From assembly GCF_000766145.1 (NCBI RefSeq), contig NZ_JNFB01000016.1, positions 1 to 62,772 on the forward strand: 62,772 nt of DNA, given 5' to 3'. The notes beneath the pieces were generated by a model. It was not told the origin of the DNA, ran no database searches, and saw only the letters and a program-made list of their open reading frames with translations. This document shows, in pieces, positions 1 to 9,315 of the stretch (its first letter is position 1; each line of letters opens with the position of its first letter). Source of the DNA: Paenilisteria newyorkensis. GTDB lineage: Bacteria > Bacillota > Bacilli > Lactobacillales > Listeriaceae. The position numbers and the translations under genes were made by a program.

Positions 1-87
1 AACCATTTACAAGCCGACAGGCTGTTATATGAAATTTTCAAAGAACAATTAAGAAGCTATAAACTTATTATACGAGGAGTGATTGGA

Positions 88-393
88 ATGATTGAAAATA
101 CGATAAAAGAAGTTGAGTTATTTGAGCAAATGAAGCATGGTGAGCCTGTGCTTTTTGTGACGTCGATTGGATATATTATTGGGATTACGGATATTCCGGA
201 TGAGATTCCACATAGTGTGGTGAAGTTGAAAGACGTGTATATTAACTGTGTTTCGGCATCAAGGGTGAATCGTTTTTCGAAAGGGTTGACGATTTCTGTG
301 GATCAGATTATTGGCTTCAATGCTTTGACGGCGGAAGAAATGGACCGGATGATTACGAATTGGCAGGTATCCATGGCTCCAACCATCGGCTAA
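88..393 (+). CDS. Small hypothetical protein
   Basis: A 101-residue soluble protein that I do not recognise. It has no signal peptide or membrane segment. The start at 88 is chosen because AGGAG at 75-79 lies 8 bases upstream; an in-frame GTG at 79 falls inside that ribosome site and is unlikely. The frame is open back to base 1, so a longer protein entering from the left cannot be excluded. In a second frame an upstream gene could end with the TAA at 50-52. The gene is followed by a palindromic repeat and a hairpin, and converges on the aminotransferase gene. Confidence 0.6.
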   Translation: MIENTIKEVELFEQMKHGEPVLFVTSIGYIIGITDIPDEIPHSVVKLKDVYINCVSASRVNRFSKGLTISVDQIIGFNALTAEEMDRMITNWQVSMAPTIG

Positions 394-397
394 TGCT

Positions 398-522
398 CTC
401 AGCGAAGCGACAAACGCTCATCTCCGTCGTTAAAAGTTCCGTTCCGGTGCTCATGTACAGTCGTACACTCTGCTCCGGTACTCGCTTTTGCCTAGGATCT
501 AAGCATTTCTCGCTCCGCTGAG
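398..522. repeat. Dispersed palindromic repeat, copy A
   Basis: An imperfect foldback of about 120 bp between two convergent genes. The outer arms 398-418 and 502-522 pair at 18 of 21 positions (CTCAGCG at one end, CGCTGAG at the other). Inside are AAAAG/CTTTT and CCGG/CCGG pairs around a GTAC/GTAC hairpin near 454-467. The copy at 12847-12963 shares the interior (CGTTAAAAGTTCCGTTCC) but has different outer arms that still pair. No protein is encoded. Confidence 0.8.
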
Positions 523-574
523 GTTCGGCGGCACGGTCAAGGGCTTATTGGGAAGTACGATTGGGAAAGAAGAT

Positions 575-605
575 AGACCATGACGCGGAGTCATGGTCTT
601 ATTTG
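575..605. terminator. Hairpin between convergent genes
   Basis: AGACCATGAC at 575-584 pairs perfectly with GTCATGGTCT at 590-599 across a 5-base loop. It is followed by TATTT on the plus strand and by ATCTTCTTT on the minus strand. It most likely ends the aminotransferase transcript and perhaps the transcript from the left. Confidence 0.65.
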
Positions 606-608
606 GTA

Positions 609-1748
609 TTAGAATGTTAGTTTTGCTAGGCGGTCAAAGGCTTCTTCTAAAACCTCCAAGTTTTGCGTCGCGGCTAGGCGGACGTAGTTGTCGCCCGTGT
701 CGCCGAATGCCAAGCCTGGTATCAATAGGACTTGCGTTTCTTTCAAGACATACTCGCAGAACTGGACGGAGGTCATGCCGGAGCCGCTGATGTTGATGAA
801 GGCGTAAATCGTGCCTTTGACAGGGTGAATCGATAAGTATGGTATCTCAGCGACGCGTTTTCCGACGTATTCTAGGCGTTCTTGGAAGGTTTTTGTGACG
901 GCGGGTATGAACTTCTCGGCGTTGTTCATCGCGTGCACAGCGGCTCTCTGGGACGGTGAAGGGGCGGAGAACGTGATGCCTTCATTGATTGCTTTCACGG
1001 CTTGGATAATGTACTCGCCCGCAATCATGTAGCCAATTCGCCAACCGGTCATCGCAAAATTTTTCGAAAGGCTGCCTAGCGTGATGGTGTGTTCTGGTGC
1101 GAATTTTGCCATCGGGGTGAACTTTTCGTAAAAACTAAAGCCATCGTAAACTTCATCGGATAGGATGTAAAAATCGTGTTTTTGCGCGAGTGTAGCGATT
1201 TCTTCAAAAATTTCTTTGGAGAACACCGCGCCTGTTGGGTTATTCGGCGAGTTTAGAATCAGCGCTTTCGTTTTATCGGTGATCGCGGCTTCTAAAATAT
1301 CTAAATTGATCGCAAAATCGTCTTTTTCGTAGGTTGGAATGAAGATGGGGACGCCGCCTGCAGCCAAAACTTGATCTTTGTAAGGCGTGAAGTAAGGTTC
1401 GTGAATGATGACTTCATCGTCGGTATCAATGATGGCTTGGAGCGCGAGATACATGCCGTGGCAAGCGCCGACTGTCGCGCGGATTTCGCTGGTCGGGAAT
1501 TGTAAATCGTATGTGCGGTTGTAAAATCCTGAAATAGCTTCGAGTAATTCGAGATCGCCGGACGCTTCGGTGTATTTGGTTTGACCGTTTTTCACGTCTT
1601 GGAAGGATGCCTCGATGATTTCTTGGTCGGTAATCAGGTCCGGATCGCCAATCGAAAAGTCAATCAGGTTCGGCGTTGTTTTCGCGATTGTCGTGATTTG
1701 AGATAGGATATTGACGGGCGCTTGTTGATATTTTTTAGCTAATTTCAT
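609..1748 (-). CDS. PLP-dependent aminotransferase (class I/II)
   Basis: A 379-residue fold-type I aminotransferase, probably acting on aspartate or aromatic amino acids with 2-oxoglutarate. The substrate NSPNNPTG motif lies near residues 166-173 and the PLP lysine is in SLSKNFAMTGWRIGY. The conserved C-terminal arginine is in NYVRLA. Length is typical of the I-gamma group that includes PatA and AspC-like enzymes. GGAGG lies 9 bases before the ATG. It follows the GlnQ gene on the same strand but is separated from it by a hairpin and a repeat, so it probably has its own promoter. The same neighbour pair occurs in L. monocytogenes (from memory, lmo2251/lmo2252). Substrate specificity cannot be read from sequence. 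Confidence 0.88.
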   Translation of the reverse strand: MKLAKKYQQAPVNILSQITTIAKTTPNLIDFSIGDPDLITDQEIIEASFQDVKNGQTKYTEASGDLELLEAISGFYNRTYDLQFPTSEIRATVGACHGMYLALQAIIDTDDEVIIHEPYFTPYKDQVLAAGGVPIFIPTYEKDDFAINLDILEAAITDKTKALILNSPNNPTGAVFSKEIFEEIATLAQKHDFYILSDEVYDGFSFYEKFTPMAKFAPEHTITLGSLSKNFAMTGWRIGYMIAGEYIIQAVKAINEGITFSAPSPSQRAAVHAMNNAEKFIPAVTKTFQERLEYVGKRVAEIPYLSIHPVKGTIYAFINISGSGMTSVQFCEYVLKETQVLLIPGLAFGDTGDNYVRLAATQNLEVLEEAFDRLAKLTF

Positions 1749-1809
1749 ATTAAAAAACCTCCATATGTAGATAAAAGTGGACAGGACAAAATCTATTCAT
1801 AAATAAAAT

Positions 1810-1860
1810 AAGCAGGATATTACGAATCCCATTTCTTTGGGTAAGACGAAAATCCTGCTT
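1810..1860 (-). terminator. Hairpin downstream of the GlnQ gene
   Basis: AAGCAGGAT at 1810-1818 pairs perfectly with ATCCTGCTT at 1852-1860, with an inner CCCA/TGGG pair. On the minus strand the stem is followed by ATTTTATTTAT. It probably terminates the arpJ-glnQ transcript. It also contains the TTGGGTAAGAC box (1837-1847) that precedes the repeat at 1866 by the same distance as in two other copies. Confidence 0.6.
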
Positions 1861-1865
1861 TAAAC

Positions 1866-1986
1866 AAATTGAGCGAAAGCGTTTGTATTCAGGAGATTTA
1901 GTGGAAGCCGGAAGCGGAGCATACTGGTGTATGTGAGAACCGGAAGTCTGCTAAATCTCCTGAATGCGAACGCTTGTCGCCGATTT
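1866..1986. repeat. Dispersed palindromic repeat, copy R1
   Basis: A 121-bp foldback. Arms 1877-1901 and 1951-1975 form a continuous 25-pair stem with only two G-U wobbles. The outer ends AAATTGAGCG and CGCCGATTT also largely pair. The loop region carries CCGG...CCGG and a CATAC/GTATG hairpin. Two close relatives lie at 58071-58190 and 58920-59040. It sits between the minus-strand glnQ-like and aminotransferase genes. Confidence 0.85.
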
Positions 1987-2018
1987 ATCGAGGTTATGTC
2001 CCAACCCCTTTTTGTTTA

Positions 2019-2741
2019 TTATAACACTTTTCCGAGGAAACTTTGTGTTCTTTCGTTTTGCGGGTTTGTGAAAATTTGTTCTGGTGTGCCTTGTTCTTGG
2101 ATGTAACCGCCGTCCATAAAGATGACGCGATCGGCTACTTCTTTTGCAAAGCCCATTTCGTGTGTCACAACGACCATCGTCATGCCTTCTTTGGCCAAAC
2201 TCTTCATTACTTGAAGTACTTCGCCGACCATTTCTGGATCGAGCGCGGATGTTGGTTCGTCAAAAAGCATCACGTCTGGATTCATCGCCAAGGCGCGCGC
2301 GATGGCAACCCGTTGTTTTTGCCCGCCGGATAGGGATGATGGGTAGCTGTCCGCCTTGTCTGCCAACCCAACTTTGTTAAGCAATTCTAGGGCGTGTTTT
2401 TTCGCTAATTCTGCGGTTTCGCCTTTGACTTTTAGCGGTGCCAAGGTGAGATTGTCGAGCACGGTTTTATGCGGAAACAGGTTGAAGCTTTGGAAAACCA
2501 TTCCCATTCGTTGACGCAAATCATTGATGTTGACATTTTTGTCGGTGAGGTTAGTGCCTTCGAATTCGATGACGCCGCCAGTTGGTTGTTCGAGTAAGTT
2601 TAAGCAACGTAGGAAGGTACTTTTTCCAGATCCTGAGGGGCCGATGACAACGACCACCTCGCCTTGCGCTACTTCTATATCAATGCCTTTTAAAACTTCT
2701 AATTTATCGAAATGCTTTTGTAGTTTGGTTACTTTAATCAC
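2019..2741 (-). CDS. Polar amino-acid ABC transporter ATPase
   Basis: A 240-residue GlnQ-type ATPase that energises amino-acid uptake through the ArpJ protein encoded just upstream. Walker A is GPSGSGKST (residues 34-42), the signature is LSGGQKQR, and Walker B is [13 protein letters not shown], followed by a switch histidine in VVTHEMGF. It starts with GTG inside the end of arpJ (8-base overlap), preceded by AAGGAG 11 bases away, so the two are probably translationally coupled. The order binding-protein/permease fusion then ATPase, with no third gene, is a complete importer. Glutamine, arginine and cystine are all possible substrates. Confidence 0.92.
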   Translation of the reverse strand: MIKVTKLQKHFDKLEVLKGIDIEVAQGEVVVVIGPSGSGKSTFLRCLNLLEQPTGGVIEFEGTNLTDKNVNINDLRQRMGMVFQSFNLFPHKTVLDNLTLAPLKVKGETAELAKKHALELLNKVGLADKADSYPSSLSGGQKQRVAIARALAMNPDVMLFDEPTSALDPEMVGEVLQVMKSLAKEGMTMVVVTHEMGFAKEVADRVIFMDGGYIQEQGTPEQIFTNPQNERTQSFLGKVL

Positions 2742-4200
2742 TTGTTCTCATTCTCCTTTCAGCAACGCCTAGAAGTCTGGATAGACCGAACGTTAGGATG
2801 AAGTAAATTACGGCAGCGACTGCGTATGGAAGCACGGCGTTAAAGCTAGCTCCTGCAACGACTCCGGACATAAACATCAACTCGGTAATACCGATAATGG
2901 ACACGATTGATGATTCTTTAATAACGGTAATAAATTCATTGCCGAGCGCTGGTAAAATATTTTTAATCGCTTGTGGCAAAATGATATAGCGCATGCTCGC
3001 GACCTTCGTCATACCAAGGCTACGCGCGGCTTCTTCTTGTCCTTTATCAACGGCCATGATTCCAGCACGGATGATTTCCGCGACATAAGCGGCACTGTTC
3101 AGTGATAGGGCGATACAACCGGCAACGATCGCAGGCAAGTTAAGTCCGCCAAATACAGCGGTTGTCCCAAAATAAACAAGGAAAATTTGAACGAGTAATG
3201 GTGTTCCACGTACGAATTCAATGTAACAATTTGCTGGCCAACGTAACCATCTTGTTTTGGCAAGTTTCATTAGGGCGAGCAAGGCACCGAGAATGGAACC
3301 GAAAAGAACACCGACAGCAGCGATTCCAATCGTATAAAGCGCGCCTTTCACATAATAAGAACCGTATTGCGTGAAGAAATTACCATCTTTGAACATCGCT
3401 TTATTGGCTTCTTCTTGGTATTCTTTTAGCAAGTTTTTGTCTTTGATTTCTTGAAGAGAGGCATTAACGCTTTTTTGTAGTGATGTTGTTCCTTTGTTCA
3501 TCGCAATGGCGGTTTGTTTCGTACCATTGACAAATTGGACATCGGAAATCATCAGGTCATCATATTGTGAAATATACGCATCAGCAACGGGGCCTTCGAG
3601 TACAACGGCGTCCAGTTTCTTCTGCTGTAATTCAAGCATTAATGTCGTTACTTTAGATAGCGACTTCACTTTTGCACCTGTTAGTTCATCTTGTGCGAGT
3701 GCTTCTTGTGTCGTTTGTTTTTGTGCGCCAACTGTGGCACCAGCGAAATCATTTGTTGTTTTGAATTTGTCTTTATCTGTTTTCCGAATCACGACTTTTT
3801 GTTGCACAGTCATGTATGGATCGGAGAAATCGACTTCTTTTAGACGTTCAGGCGTTGGTGACATGCCAGAAATAATCATATCGATTTTATTTGTTTTTAA
3901 AGCTGGGAGTAGACTGTCAAAATCCATTTCTTTGATATCTAGCGTAACACCCATGTCTTTGGCGATCTTTTTAGCGATACTAATGTCAAAACCAACAATG
4001 GTATCTTTTCCTTTCACTGTTTTGTGGAATTCATACGGTGGATAATCGGCGGATAGACCAACAGTGAGTCGTCCCCTTTCTTTCACATCAGCCAGTGACG
4101 TGTCTTTTTCTGCTGCTAAAACGGGAGAAAAGCTAGCAAATACCATCATTAGTATAAAAAATATAGCGGTTAACTTGAGATAAAACTTCCCTTTAATCAT
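2734..4200 (-). CDS. arpJ: Amino-acid ABC transporter, fused binding protein and permease
   Basis: A 488-residue fusion. Residues 1-30 are a signal or membrane anchor, residues about 35-265 a family 3 solute-binding domain ([23 protein letters not shown] opening, here cited only as the typical start), and about 275-485 a HisM-type permease with the EAA loop ([23 protein letters not shown] region). The fusion tethers the receptor to the pore, which suits a cell without a periplasm. AAAGGAG lies 7 bases before the ATG. The gene name follows the L. monocytogenes homologue, recognised from memory. A promoter is visible at 4304-4332. Confidence 0.9.
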   Translation of the reverse strand: MIKGKFYLKLTAIFFILMMVFASFSPVLAAEKDTSLADVKERGRLTVGLSADYPPYEFHKTVKGKDTIVGFDISIAKKIAKDMGVTLDIKEMDFDSLLPALKTNKIDMIISGMSPTPERLKEVDFSDPYMTVQQKVVIRKTDKDKFKTTNDFAGATVGAQKQTTQEALAQDELTGAKVKSLSKVTTLMLELQQKKLDAVVLEGPVADAYISQYDDLMISDVQFVNGTKQTAIAMNKGTTSLQKSVNASLQEIKDKNLLKEYQEEANKAMFKDGNFFTQYGSYYVKGALYTIGIAAVGVLFGSILGALLALMKLAKTRWLRWPANCYIEFVRGTPLLVQIFLVYFGTTAVFGGLNLPAIVAGCIALSLNSAAYVAEIIRAGIMAVDKGQEEAARSLGMTKVASMRYIILPQAIKNILPALGNEFITVIKESSIVSIIGITELMFMSGVVAGASFNAVLPYAVAAVIYFILTFGLSRLLGVAERRMRTSD

Positions 4201-4303
4201 GATTACACTCCTTTATAATGTATATCATCTCGGTAGTTTATGCATTTTCATGAATAACTATTGAAGATGAACATAGAATCTATAACTTCTTTCGATAGAT
4301 ATA

Positions 4304-4332
4304 ATAATACATCTTTTTGAGTAATTATGCAA
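4304..4332 (-). promoter_or_regulatory. Sigma-A promoter for arpJ-glnQ
   Basis: On the minus strand TTGCAT and TATTAT are separated by exactly 17 bases. The predicted leader is about 95 nt and shows no riboswitch I recognise. Confidence 0.65.
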
Positions 4333-4468
4333 TAGTGTTTTTAATAAAAAATATAGAAAGCACGCAGAGGCTGATTTTTCGTTTGGCTGGAATGTTGGTG
4401 CCGTGTTATATTGAAGGTAAGGATATTATATCGTGGATAGAAAAATAAATAAAAAGGTGTGATTCAAA

Positions 4469-4915
4469 ATGGAGAAAGAATTTGAGCTTGTTATGCAGGA
4501 AGTTGAATTTCCGAATGATTCTAGAGGGGTATTTGATGGAACGCTATTGTGCTTGGAATTTTTCGTGGCTAAGAATAAAGCGGCTTATGATGCGGAAAGT
4601 GGGGAGCCGATGTTGCGCAGGGAGGATCGGCGTCTTGTGAATGGCTTGATTCAGGGCGAGTTTAAGGTGTTTGAGCAGCGAATGGAAGAGGAGCAGGATA
4701 TCAGGCCGCTACATCATTTGGATGCGCTTTTTCAGGCGCTCGAAGTTGGACTCGGCGCGTTGTTTTCACCGGAGCAGGAGATTGAGTTTGCGAATGTGGG
4801 AATCGATGGCTTTATTCAGGTGTATAATGATCCAGATGTTCAGGCGAAACATGCGGACGCGATTTTGGCGAAGATGTTGGGAAGTTTGGACGGGGAAATG
4901 GATGAGGAATATTAA
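4469..4915 (+). CDS. Hypothetical acidic protein
   Basis: A 148-residue, strongly acidic, apparently soluble and helical protein ending in a DGEMDEEY tail. I recognise no domain. AAGGTG lies upstream of the ATG at a workable distance. It stands alone, diverging from arpJ and ending at a bidirectional hairpin. Codon use is like that of its neighbours, so nothing suggests recent transfer. It is probably a Listeria-type protein of unknown function. Confidence 0.7.
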   Translation: MEKEFELVMQEVEFPNDSRGVFDGTLLCLEFFVAKNKAAYDAESGEPMLRREDRRLVNGLIQGEFKVFEQRMEEEQDIRPLHHLDALFQALEVGLGALFSPEQEIEFANVGIDGFIQVYNDPDVQAKHADAILAKMLGSLDGEMDEEY

Positions 4916-4934
4916 GCGGGAATAGAAATTGAAA

Positions 4935-4979
4935 AAAACGCCAATCTAACCAGTTTTTAGCTGAGTGGATTGGCGTTTT
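4935..4979. terminator. Bidirectional intrinsic terminator
   Basis: AAAACGCCAATC at 4935-4946 pairs with GATTGGCGTTTT at 4968-4979. The A and T tracts at both ends serve the two convergent genes. Confidence 0.85.
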
Positions 4980-4981
4980 AG

Positions 4982-5500
4982 CTAGAATTCTTCTTTAATC
5001 AGACGAACAATGAAAAAAGAAAGTAGGAAGAAGGCAGGAGGCAGAATTTCATTTTCTTGATATTCAATGGTTACAGCACTGCCGGACAAGGATTTATCAA
5101 TGGCGATATGACAGATGTCTGTGTGATCAAGTAATATTTTGATAGTTCCTTTTGCTTCAGGCTGGATAATATCGATACGATGATCTTGCTTCAGTCCGCG
5201 AATATGGAGGCTATGGTCACTGCTGGTTATTTCTTTGAGTGAGATATCAAAAGTTGGTTGGATATTATGGTACACAACGGAGGAACCGTCTTCCCCAAGC
5301 CAGCCAATTTCGATAGTCAGTGTTGCGAGCTCTTTCTTTGTTTCGTCGTTGGAATAGCTGTATAAAGGATGATTATTTTGAAAAGAGATACGTGATGAAA
5401 TTTTTTCGATGGTCCCGACGTGCTCATCGTTTTCGTTTTTAACTTCGATAGGATTGCTTTTTCTTAGGACGAGTGGTTTTTGGAAGTGAAAGCTTGGCAT
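4982..5500 (-). CDS. Hypothetical protein, possible tubby/LURP-like fold
   Basis: A protein of about 172 residues made mostly of short beta-type segments, ending in a hydrophobic stretch (residues about 150-166, PPAFFLLSFFIVRLI). The pattern of repeated strands with a single C-terminal hydrophobic helix resembles the tubby C-terminal-like group of lipid scramblase relatives. That is only an impression. Start is uncertain: AGGAG directly abuts an ATG at 5512, so the in-frame ATG at 5500 (12 bases downstream) is preferred. Monocistronic. Confidence 0.6.
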   Translation of the reverse strand: MPSFHFQKPLVLRKSNPIEVKNENDEHVGTIEKISSRISFQNNHPLYSYSNDETKKELATLTIEIGWLGEDGSSVVYHNIQPTFDISLKEITSSDHSLHIRGLKQDHRIDIIQPEAKGTIKILLDHTDICHIAIDKSLSGSAVTIEYQENEILPPAFFLLSFFIVRLIKEEF

Positions 5501-5600
5501 AATATTATTCATCTCCTGACGTAGTATCCAATTTTTAAGTAAACGTTTTTTTACAGTCTTATAGCAATCTATTCCCTTTATTTACTGGTGAAAACATAAA

Positions 5601-5634
5601 AAAGCTCGTCTCTGATAGCCAGAAACGAGCTTTT
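5601..5634 (-). terminator. Intrinsic terminator of the phosphate operon
   Basis: AAAGCTCGT at 5601-5609 pairs with ACGAGCTTTT at 5625-5634 around an inner TCTG/CAGA pair. On the minus strand it ends in a T run, 4 bases after the permease stop codon. Confidence 0.85.
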
Positions 5635-5638
5635 GATA

Positions 5639-6640
5639 TTATCCTAATAGGAAACGTAGTACGTAATAGACAGCTGCTGCAAGTGCGGCGGAGATTGGCA
5701 ACGTGATGATCCAAGTGATAATCATGCGTTGTGCTGTATCCCATTTAACGCCTTTCACACGATGGGCTGTTCCAACACCAAGGATGGAGGAGCTGATAAC
5801 GTGTGTTGTACTTACTGGCAAGTGAATGAAAGTCGCACCGAAGATGATGAATACGGAACTTAAATCTGCTGCTACACCACTTACTGGTTTGATTTTCATG
5901 ATCTTACCGCCAACTGTTTTGATGATTTTCCAACCACCGATCGATGTACCAACGGCCATCGCGATCGCACAGGATACTTGTACCCACAGTTGAACGTCAT
6001 CGGTATGTTGGAACCCGTTCGCGATCAATGCAAGTGTGATGATACCCATTGATTTCTGAGCGTCATTTGTACCGTGTGTGTAAGATTGGAGCGCTGCTGT
6101 TCCGACTTGAATGTAGCGGAAACGGCGATTTGTTGATGTTAAGTTTAGATTTTTCAGGAAAACTTTGAACAGGCTATAAAGTAGGAAACCAACGCCAAAC
6201 GCGAGGAATGGGGACACGATAAGGCCGATAATAATTGTTAAAAAGCCTTTATATTCGAGTGCGCCGAATCCTGCTGCGGCAATGGCACCACCAGCGATAG
6301 AACCGATCAAAGCGTGGGAGGAACTACTTGGGATACCGAAGTACCACGTAACTAAGTTCCAGGTAATTGCGGAAATTAGCGCTGCGAGAATAACAAGGTC
6401 GCCATGCGGTAAGGAGAATGGATCGACAATGTCTTTTGTAATTGTCTTGGCAACCCCTGTGAAGGAAATCGCGCCGACAAAGTTCATCACTGCGGCTAGT
6501 ATAATTGCATGTTTTGGTTTTAATGCTTTCGTTGAGACACTGGTTGCAATCGCGTTGGCTGTGTCATGAAATCCGTTGATAAGGTCAAACGCTAGCGCTG
6601 CAATAACAATGACAACCGTTATTAATAACATACCTTCCAT
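5639..6640 (-). CDS. pitA: Low-affinity inorganic phosphate permease, PiT family
   Basis: A 333-residue integral membrane symporter that imports metal-phosphate with protons. It has about ten membrane segments and the two inverted PiT signature repeats, DLINGFHDTANAIA near residue 20 and QSYTHGTNDAQKSMG near residue 190. It lies 12 bases after the DUF47 gene and is surely co-transcribed with it, a standard pairing in Firmicutes. AAGGGG precedes the ATG. Function is confident from the paired signatures. Confidence 0.94.
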   Translation of the reverse strand: MEGMLLITVVIVIAALAFDLINGFHDTANAIATSVSTKALKPKHAIILAAVMNFVGAISFTGVAKTITKDIVDPFSLPHGDLVILAALISAITWNLVTWYFGIPSSSSHALIGSIAGGAIAAAGFGALEYKGFLTIIIGLIVSPFLAFGVGFLLYSLFKVFLKNLNLTSTNRRFRYIQVGTAALQSYTHGTNDAQKSMGIITLALIANGFQHTDDVQLWVQVSCAIAMAVGTSIGGWKIIKTVGGKIMKIKPVSGVAADLSSVFIIFGATFIHLPVSTTHVISSSILGVGTAHRVKGVKWDTAQRMIITWIITLPISAALAAAVYYVLRFLLG

Positions 6641-6652
6641 TTAGCCGGCCCC

Positions 6653-7273
6653 TTACGCGTTTTTCATAACAATTGATTCAAGCGTATTGGCTACACTTTG
6701 ACAACTGTCTGCGATTTCTTCAAAATTCTCATACACTTCTTTCATCCGAATTAAGCGGATTGGGTTTTCTTCGTTTTGGAATAGTTGAATCAGAGACTCG
6801 CGGTAGACTTCATCACAAATCGATTCGTAGTTCTTTATTTTAATAGCTAATGTGCGTACGTCTTTTAATTTTTTGTCGAAAACGAGATCTACTGCTTTTT
6901 CAATTTCCACAGTACTTGCTTCAATCGCGTCGATGAATTTCTGCATGTAGTCGTCAAATCGTTTGATATGACAGATTTCAAATGTGAAGGCAATTTGCTC
7001 AAAGCCGTCCATTACGTCATCTAATCGGTTTGTTAGCTCTAACATGTCTTCGCGCTCGATTGGCGTGATGAAGGCATCATTTAGTTCTAAAATCATTTTG
7101 TGAACCAGTGAGTCACCGTGTGTTTCATATTCCTTCATCTTCTCCGAAAAAGTATGTAAGTCTTCCCCAGTTTCGATGTTGTAAGAAGCGAAATAGTTGG
7201 CGCCCTCACGTAGGTTTACTGCCATATCATGTAATAATGAAGCAAAACGGTCCTTTTTGTTTTTAAAAGCCAT
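6653..7273 (-). CDS. DUF47 / PhoU-like phosphate transport regulator
   Basis: A 206-residue all-helical protein of the DUF47 (YkaA, Pit accessory) family. It is related in fold to PhoU, with acidic helices that bind metal clusters (EREDMLELTNRLDDVMDG near residues 77-94). It is the first gene of the operon with pitA and probably controls that permease. An RBS-like purine stretch (GGGGGAATT) lies upstream of the ATG. Two copies of GATGTTTA spaced 15 bases apart lie about 70 bases upstream. Confidence 0.88.
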   Translation of the reverse strand: MAFKNKKDRFASLLHDMAVNLREGANYFASYNIETGEDLHTFSEKMKEYETHGDSLVHKMILELNDAFITPIEREDMLELTNRLDDVMDGFEQIAFTFEICHIKRFDDYMQKFIDAIEASTVEIEKAVDLVFDKKLKDVRTLAIKIKNYESICDEVYRESLIQLFQNEENPIRLIRMKEVYENFEEIADSCQSVANTLESIVMKNA

Positions 7274-7752
7274 TTTTTTAATTCCCCCGATCTTTTTTGT
7301 GTGATTTTTCCCAGTATAATAGGGCCCACTTTTTCGTTGATGTTTAGTGAGCGGATGTTTACAAAAAATATACGTAAAAAAATCATAACAAGGATAGAAA
7401 TTTACTACACATTAATACTAACATAGGATGGCGGCAATAGGTATCTTTTTTTTGAGGGGAAATAGGCAAAAACTAGTTGAAATCGGTTACAATTGCTATG
7501 TGACGGGTTTTTGAGATGAACTGGTAATTGTATTTTTTTTAGTAGAAAGGGACGATTATTGTTTATGCTGGGAAAGACGGTGTAAGGAAGCATTATTTGG
7601 AAAGGGAAAAAGTTTGTTTTTTCACGTAGTATGATGGTGGGGGTTGCATTTTAATGGATAAGGGAGACGGATTTCTGTATACTGATTTTAAGTATTAATG
7701 AAAGAAAATGCGGCAAGTATCGGTTAAACTACAAAAGCAGGAGGTTTTATCA
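7274..7752. other. Intergenic region between divergent genes, no gene seen
   Basis: About 480 bases without a convincing gene. It must hold the divergent promoters of the DUF47-pitA operon and the aldo/keto reductase operon. On the minus strand a TATTATACT region near 7313-7321 is the likely -10 for the phosphate operon. The direct repeat GATGTTTA (7339-7346 and 7354-7361) lies where an activator could bind. I could not pick the reductase promoter with confidence. Confidence 0.5.
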
Positions 7753-8622
7753 ATGGTCAATTCCTTTCAAGCACGTTATCGTTTAAATAATGGTGTGATG
7801 ATTCCTTATCTTGGTATGGGTGTTTTTCAGGTGACAGATCAGCAACATGTGGCTGGCGCGGTTGAGAAGGCGCTCGAATTCGGCTATCGGTCGTTTGATA
7901 CGGGTGCGGTTTATAACAACGAAAAGCTGGTCGGGCAAGCGATTGGTCACAGTGACGTGCCGCGAGATGAGTTATTTATTAGTTCGAAAATCTGGAATGG
8001 GGATCAGGGCTATGATAAGGTTTTGACTGCATTTGAGCATACATTGGCAAATTTGGGCGTGGATTATTTGGATATGTATTTGATTCATTGGCCGCTGACG
8101 GGAATGTATCCGGAAACTTGGCGCGCGATGGAGCGATTATATGATGAAAAAATGGTGCGCGCGATTGGGGTGGCGAATTTTAAGGAGCATCATTTGGCGA
8201 GTTTGGCTGTGAAGGCGAATGTGAAGCCGGCGATTGATCAGGTGGAGACGCATCCGTTATTGCCTCAAAATGAGTTGCGGTCGTATTTGGCGGAGCACGG
8301 TATTGCGCATGGTGCTTGGTCGCCGCTTGCAAAAGGTGCATTGTTTCAAAATCCGGTGATTGGTGAAATTGCGGCGAAACATGGCGTTCATGTGGATCAG
8401 GTGATTTTAAGGTGGCATATGGAACGGGGAACGATTACGATGACGCGGTCGATCAGTGCAAAACGGACACTTGAGAATACGCAATTGTTTGATTTTTCGT
8501 TGGATGCGAGTGATAGAAAGCGGATTGGTCAGTTAGAGAGCGGGAAACGTGTGGGGCCAGATCCGGATGATGTGGAGTTCATGATAGCGAGCATGGAGAA
8601 GGAACGGGCGATGTTTTCATAA
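7753..8622 (+). CDS. Aldo/keto reductase
   Basis: A 289-residue NADPH-dependent aldo/keto reductase with a TIM-barrel fold. The catalytic tetrad is visible: Asp49 and Tyr54 in FDTGAVYNNE, Lys79 in SSKIW, His112 in LIHWP. The C-terminal half carries the cofactor-binding SISAKRTLENT stretch. The ATG at 7753 is chosen because AGGAGG at 7739-7744 lies 8 bases upstream; an earlier ATG at 7708 has no ribosome site. It heads a three-gene run with the AlkD-like and VOC genes. Substrate unknown; methylglyoxal or other small aldehydes are plausible given the neighbours. Confidence 0.92.
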   Translation: MVNSFQARYRLNNGVMIPYLGMGVFQVTDQQHVAGAVEKALEFGYRSFDTGAVYNNEKLVGQAIGHSDVPRDELFISSKIWNGDQGYDKVLTAFEHTLANLGVDYLDMYLIHWPLTGMYPETWRAMERLYDEKMVRAIGVANFKEHHLASLAVKANVKPAIDQVETHPLLPQNELRSYLAEHGIAHGAWSPLAKGALFQNPVIGEIAAKHGVHVDQVILRWHMERGTITMTRSISAKRTLENTQLFDFSLDASDRKRIGQLESGKRVGPDPDDVEFMIASMEKERAMFS

Positions 8623-8643
8623 TATCGTTGTAAGGAGGCTTAG

Positions 8644-9303
8644 ATGGATAATTATACGGAGCAGTTAATTTTATATATGAGAGAACATGCGAATTCTAAG
8701 GAGAAGCAGGTGATGGAGCAGTATATGCGAAACCAGTTTGTTTTTCTTGGATTGCGAAGCCCTAAGCGACGTTTGATTTATCGGGATTTTGTGGCGGAAT
8801 ACGGGAAGCCACAAGATGTGATGGTCGTTGCAAAAGAGCTTTATGCGCAGGCGGAGCGGGAATTTTACTATATGGCCATTGATATTTTGGCGAAAAATGT
8901 GAAGAAGCAGCCAGTCGAGGTTGTGGACTTTTATGAGCAGTTGATTAGGACGGAGCCTTGGTGGGATACGGTGGATTTATTGGCGAGTACGCTCGTTGGT
9001 GGGCATTTTGCGATGTATCCGGAATTGATTGAGAAGTATAATGCGAAGTGGATTAAAGGGGACGATATTTGGCTGGCGCGCACGGCGATCTTGTTTCAGC
9101 TGAAATATAAGGAAAAAACGGACGTGGCGCTGTTATTTGCGAATTGTGAAAAATGGCTGGATTCGGATGAGTTTTTCATTCAAAAGGCGATTGGCTGGGC
9201 GTTGCGTCAATATGCAAAATTTGATGCAGAGGCGGTGCTTGAATTTGTGGAGTCGCACGCGTTGGCACCACTGAGTCGGAGAGAGGCGCTGAAGCATTTT
9301 TAG
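8644..9303 (+). CDS. DNA alkylation repair enzyme, AlkD family
   Basis: A 219-residue HEAT-like repeat protein matching the AlkD DNA glycosylase family, which removes N3- and N7-alkylpurines. Diagnostic segments are FLGLRSPKRR near residues 33-42, EREFYYMAIDIL, and the WWDTVDLLAS motif near residues 103-112 containing the aspartate and tryptophans that face the lesion. A further FIQKAIGWALRQYA helix is typical. It follows the reductase by 21 bases and precedes the VOC gene by 12, so this is an operon that plausibly handles reactive aldehydes and the DNA damage they cause. Confidence 0.9.
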   Translation: MDNYTEQLILYMREHANSKEKQVMEQYMRNQFVFLGLRSPKRRLIYRDFVAEYGKPQDVMVVAKELYAQAEREFYYMAIDILAKNVKKQPVEVVDFYEQLIRTEPWWDTVDLLASTLVGGHFAMYPELIEKYNAKWIKGDDIWLARTAILFQLKYKEKTDVALLFANCEKWLDSDEFFIQKAIGWALRQYAKFDAEAVLEFVESHALAPLSRREALKHF

Positions 9304-9315
9304 GAGGAGAGCGGA

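Noticed and set aside
398-522. Copy A considered as an ordinary Rho-independent terminator
   Set aside because: It is far longer than a terminator, lacks a terminal T run, and has a relative between divergent genes at 12847-12963 where a terminator is not needed.
7405-7593. A 62-codon minus-strand open frame between the phosphate and reductase operons
   Set aside because: No ribosome site precedes it and the product has no recognisable pattern; it lies where promoters are expected.
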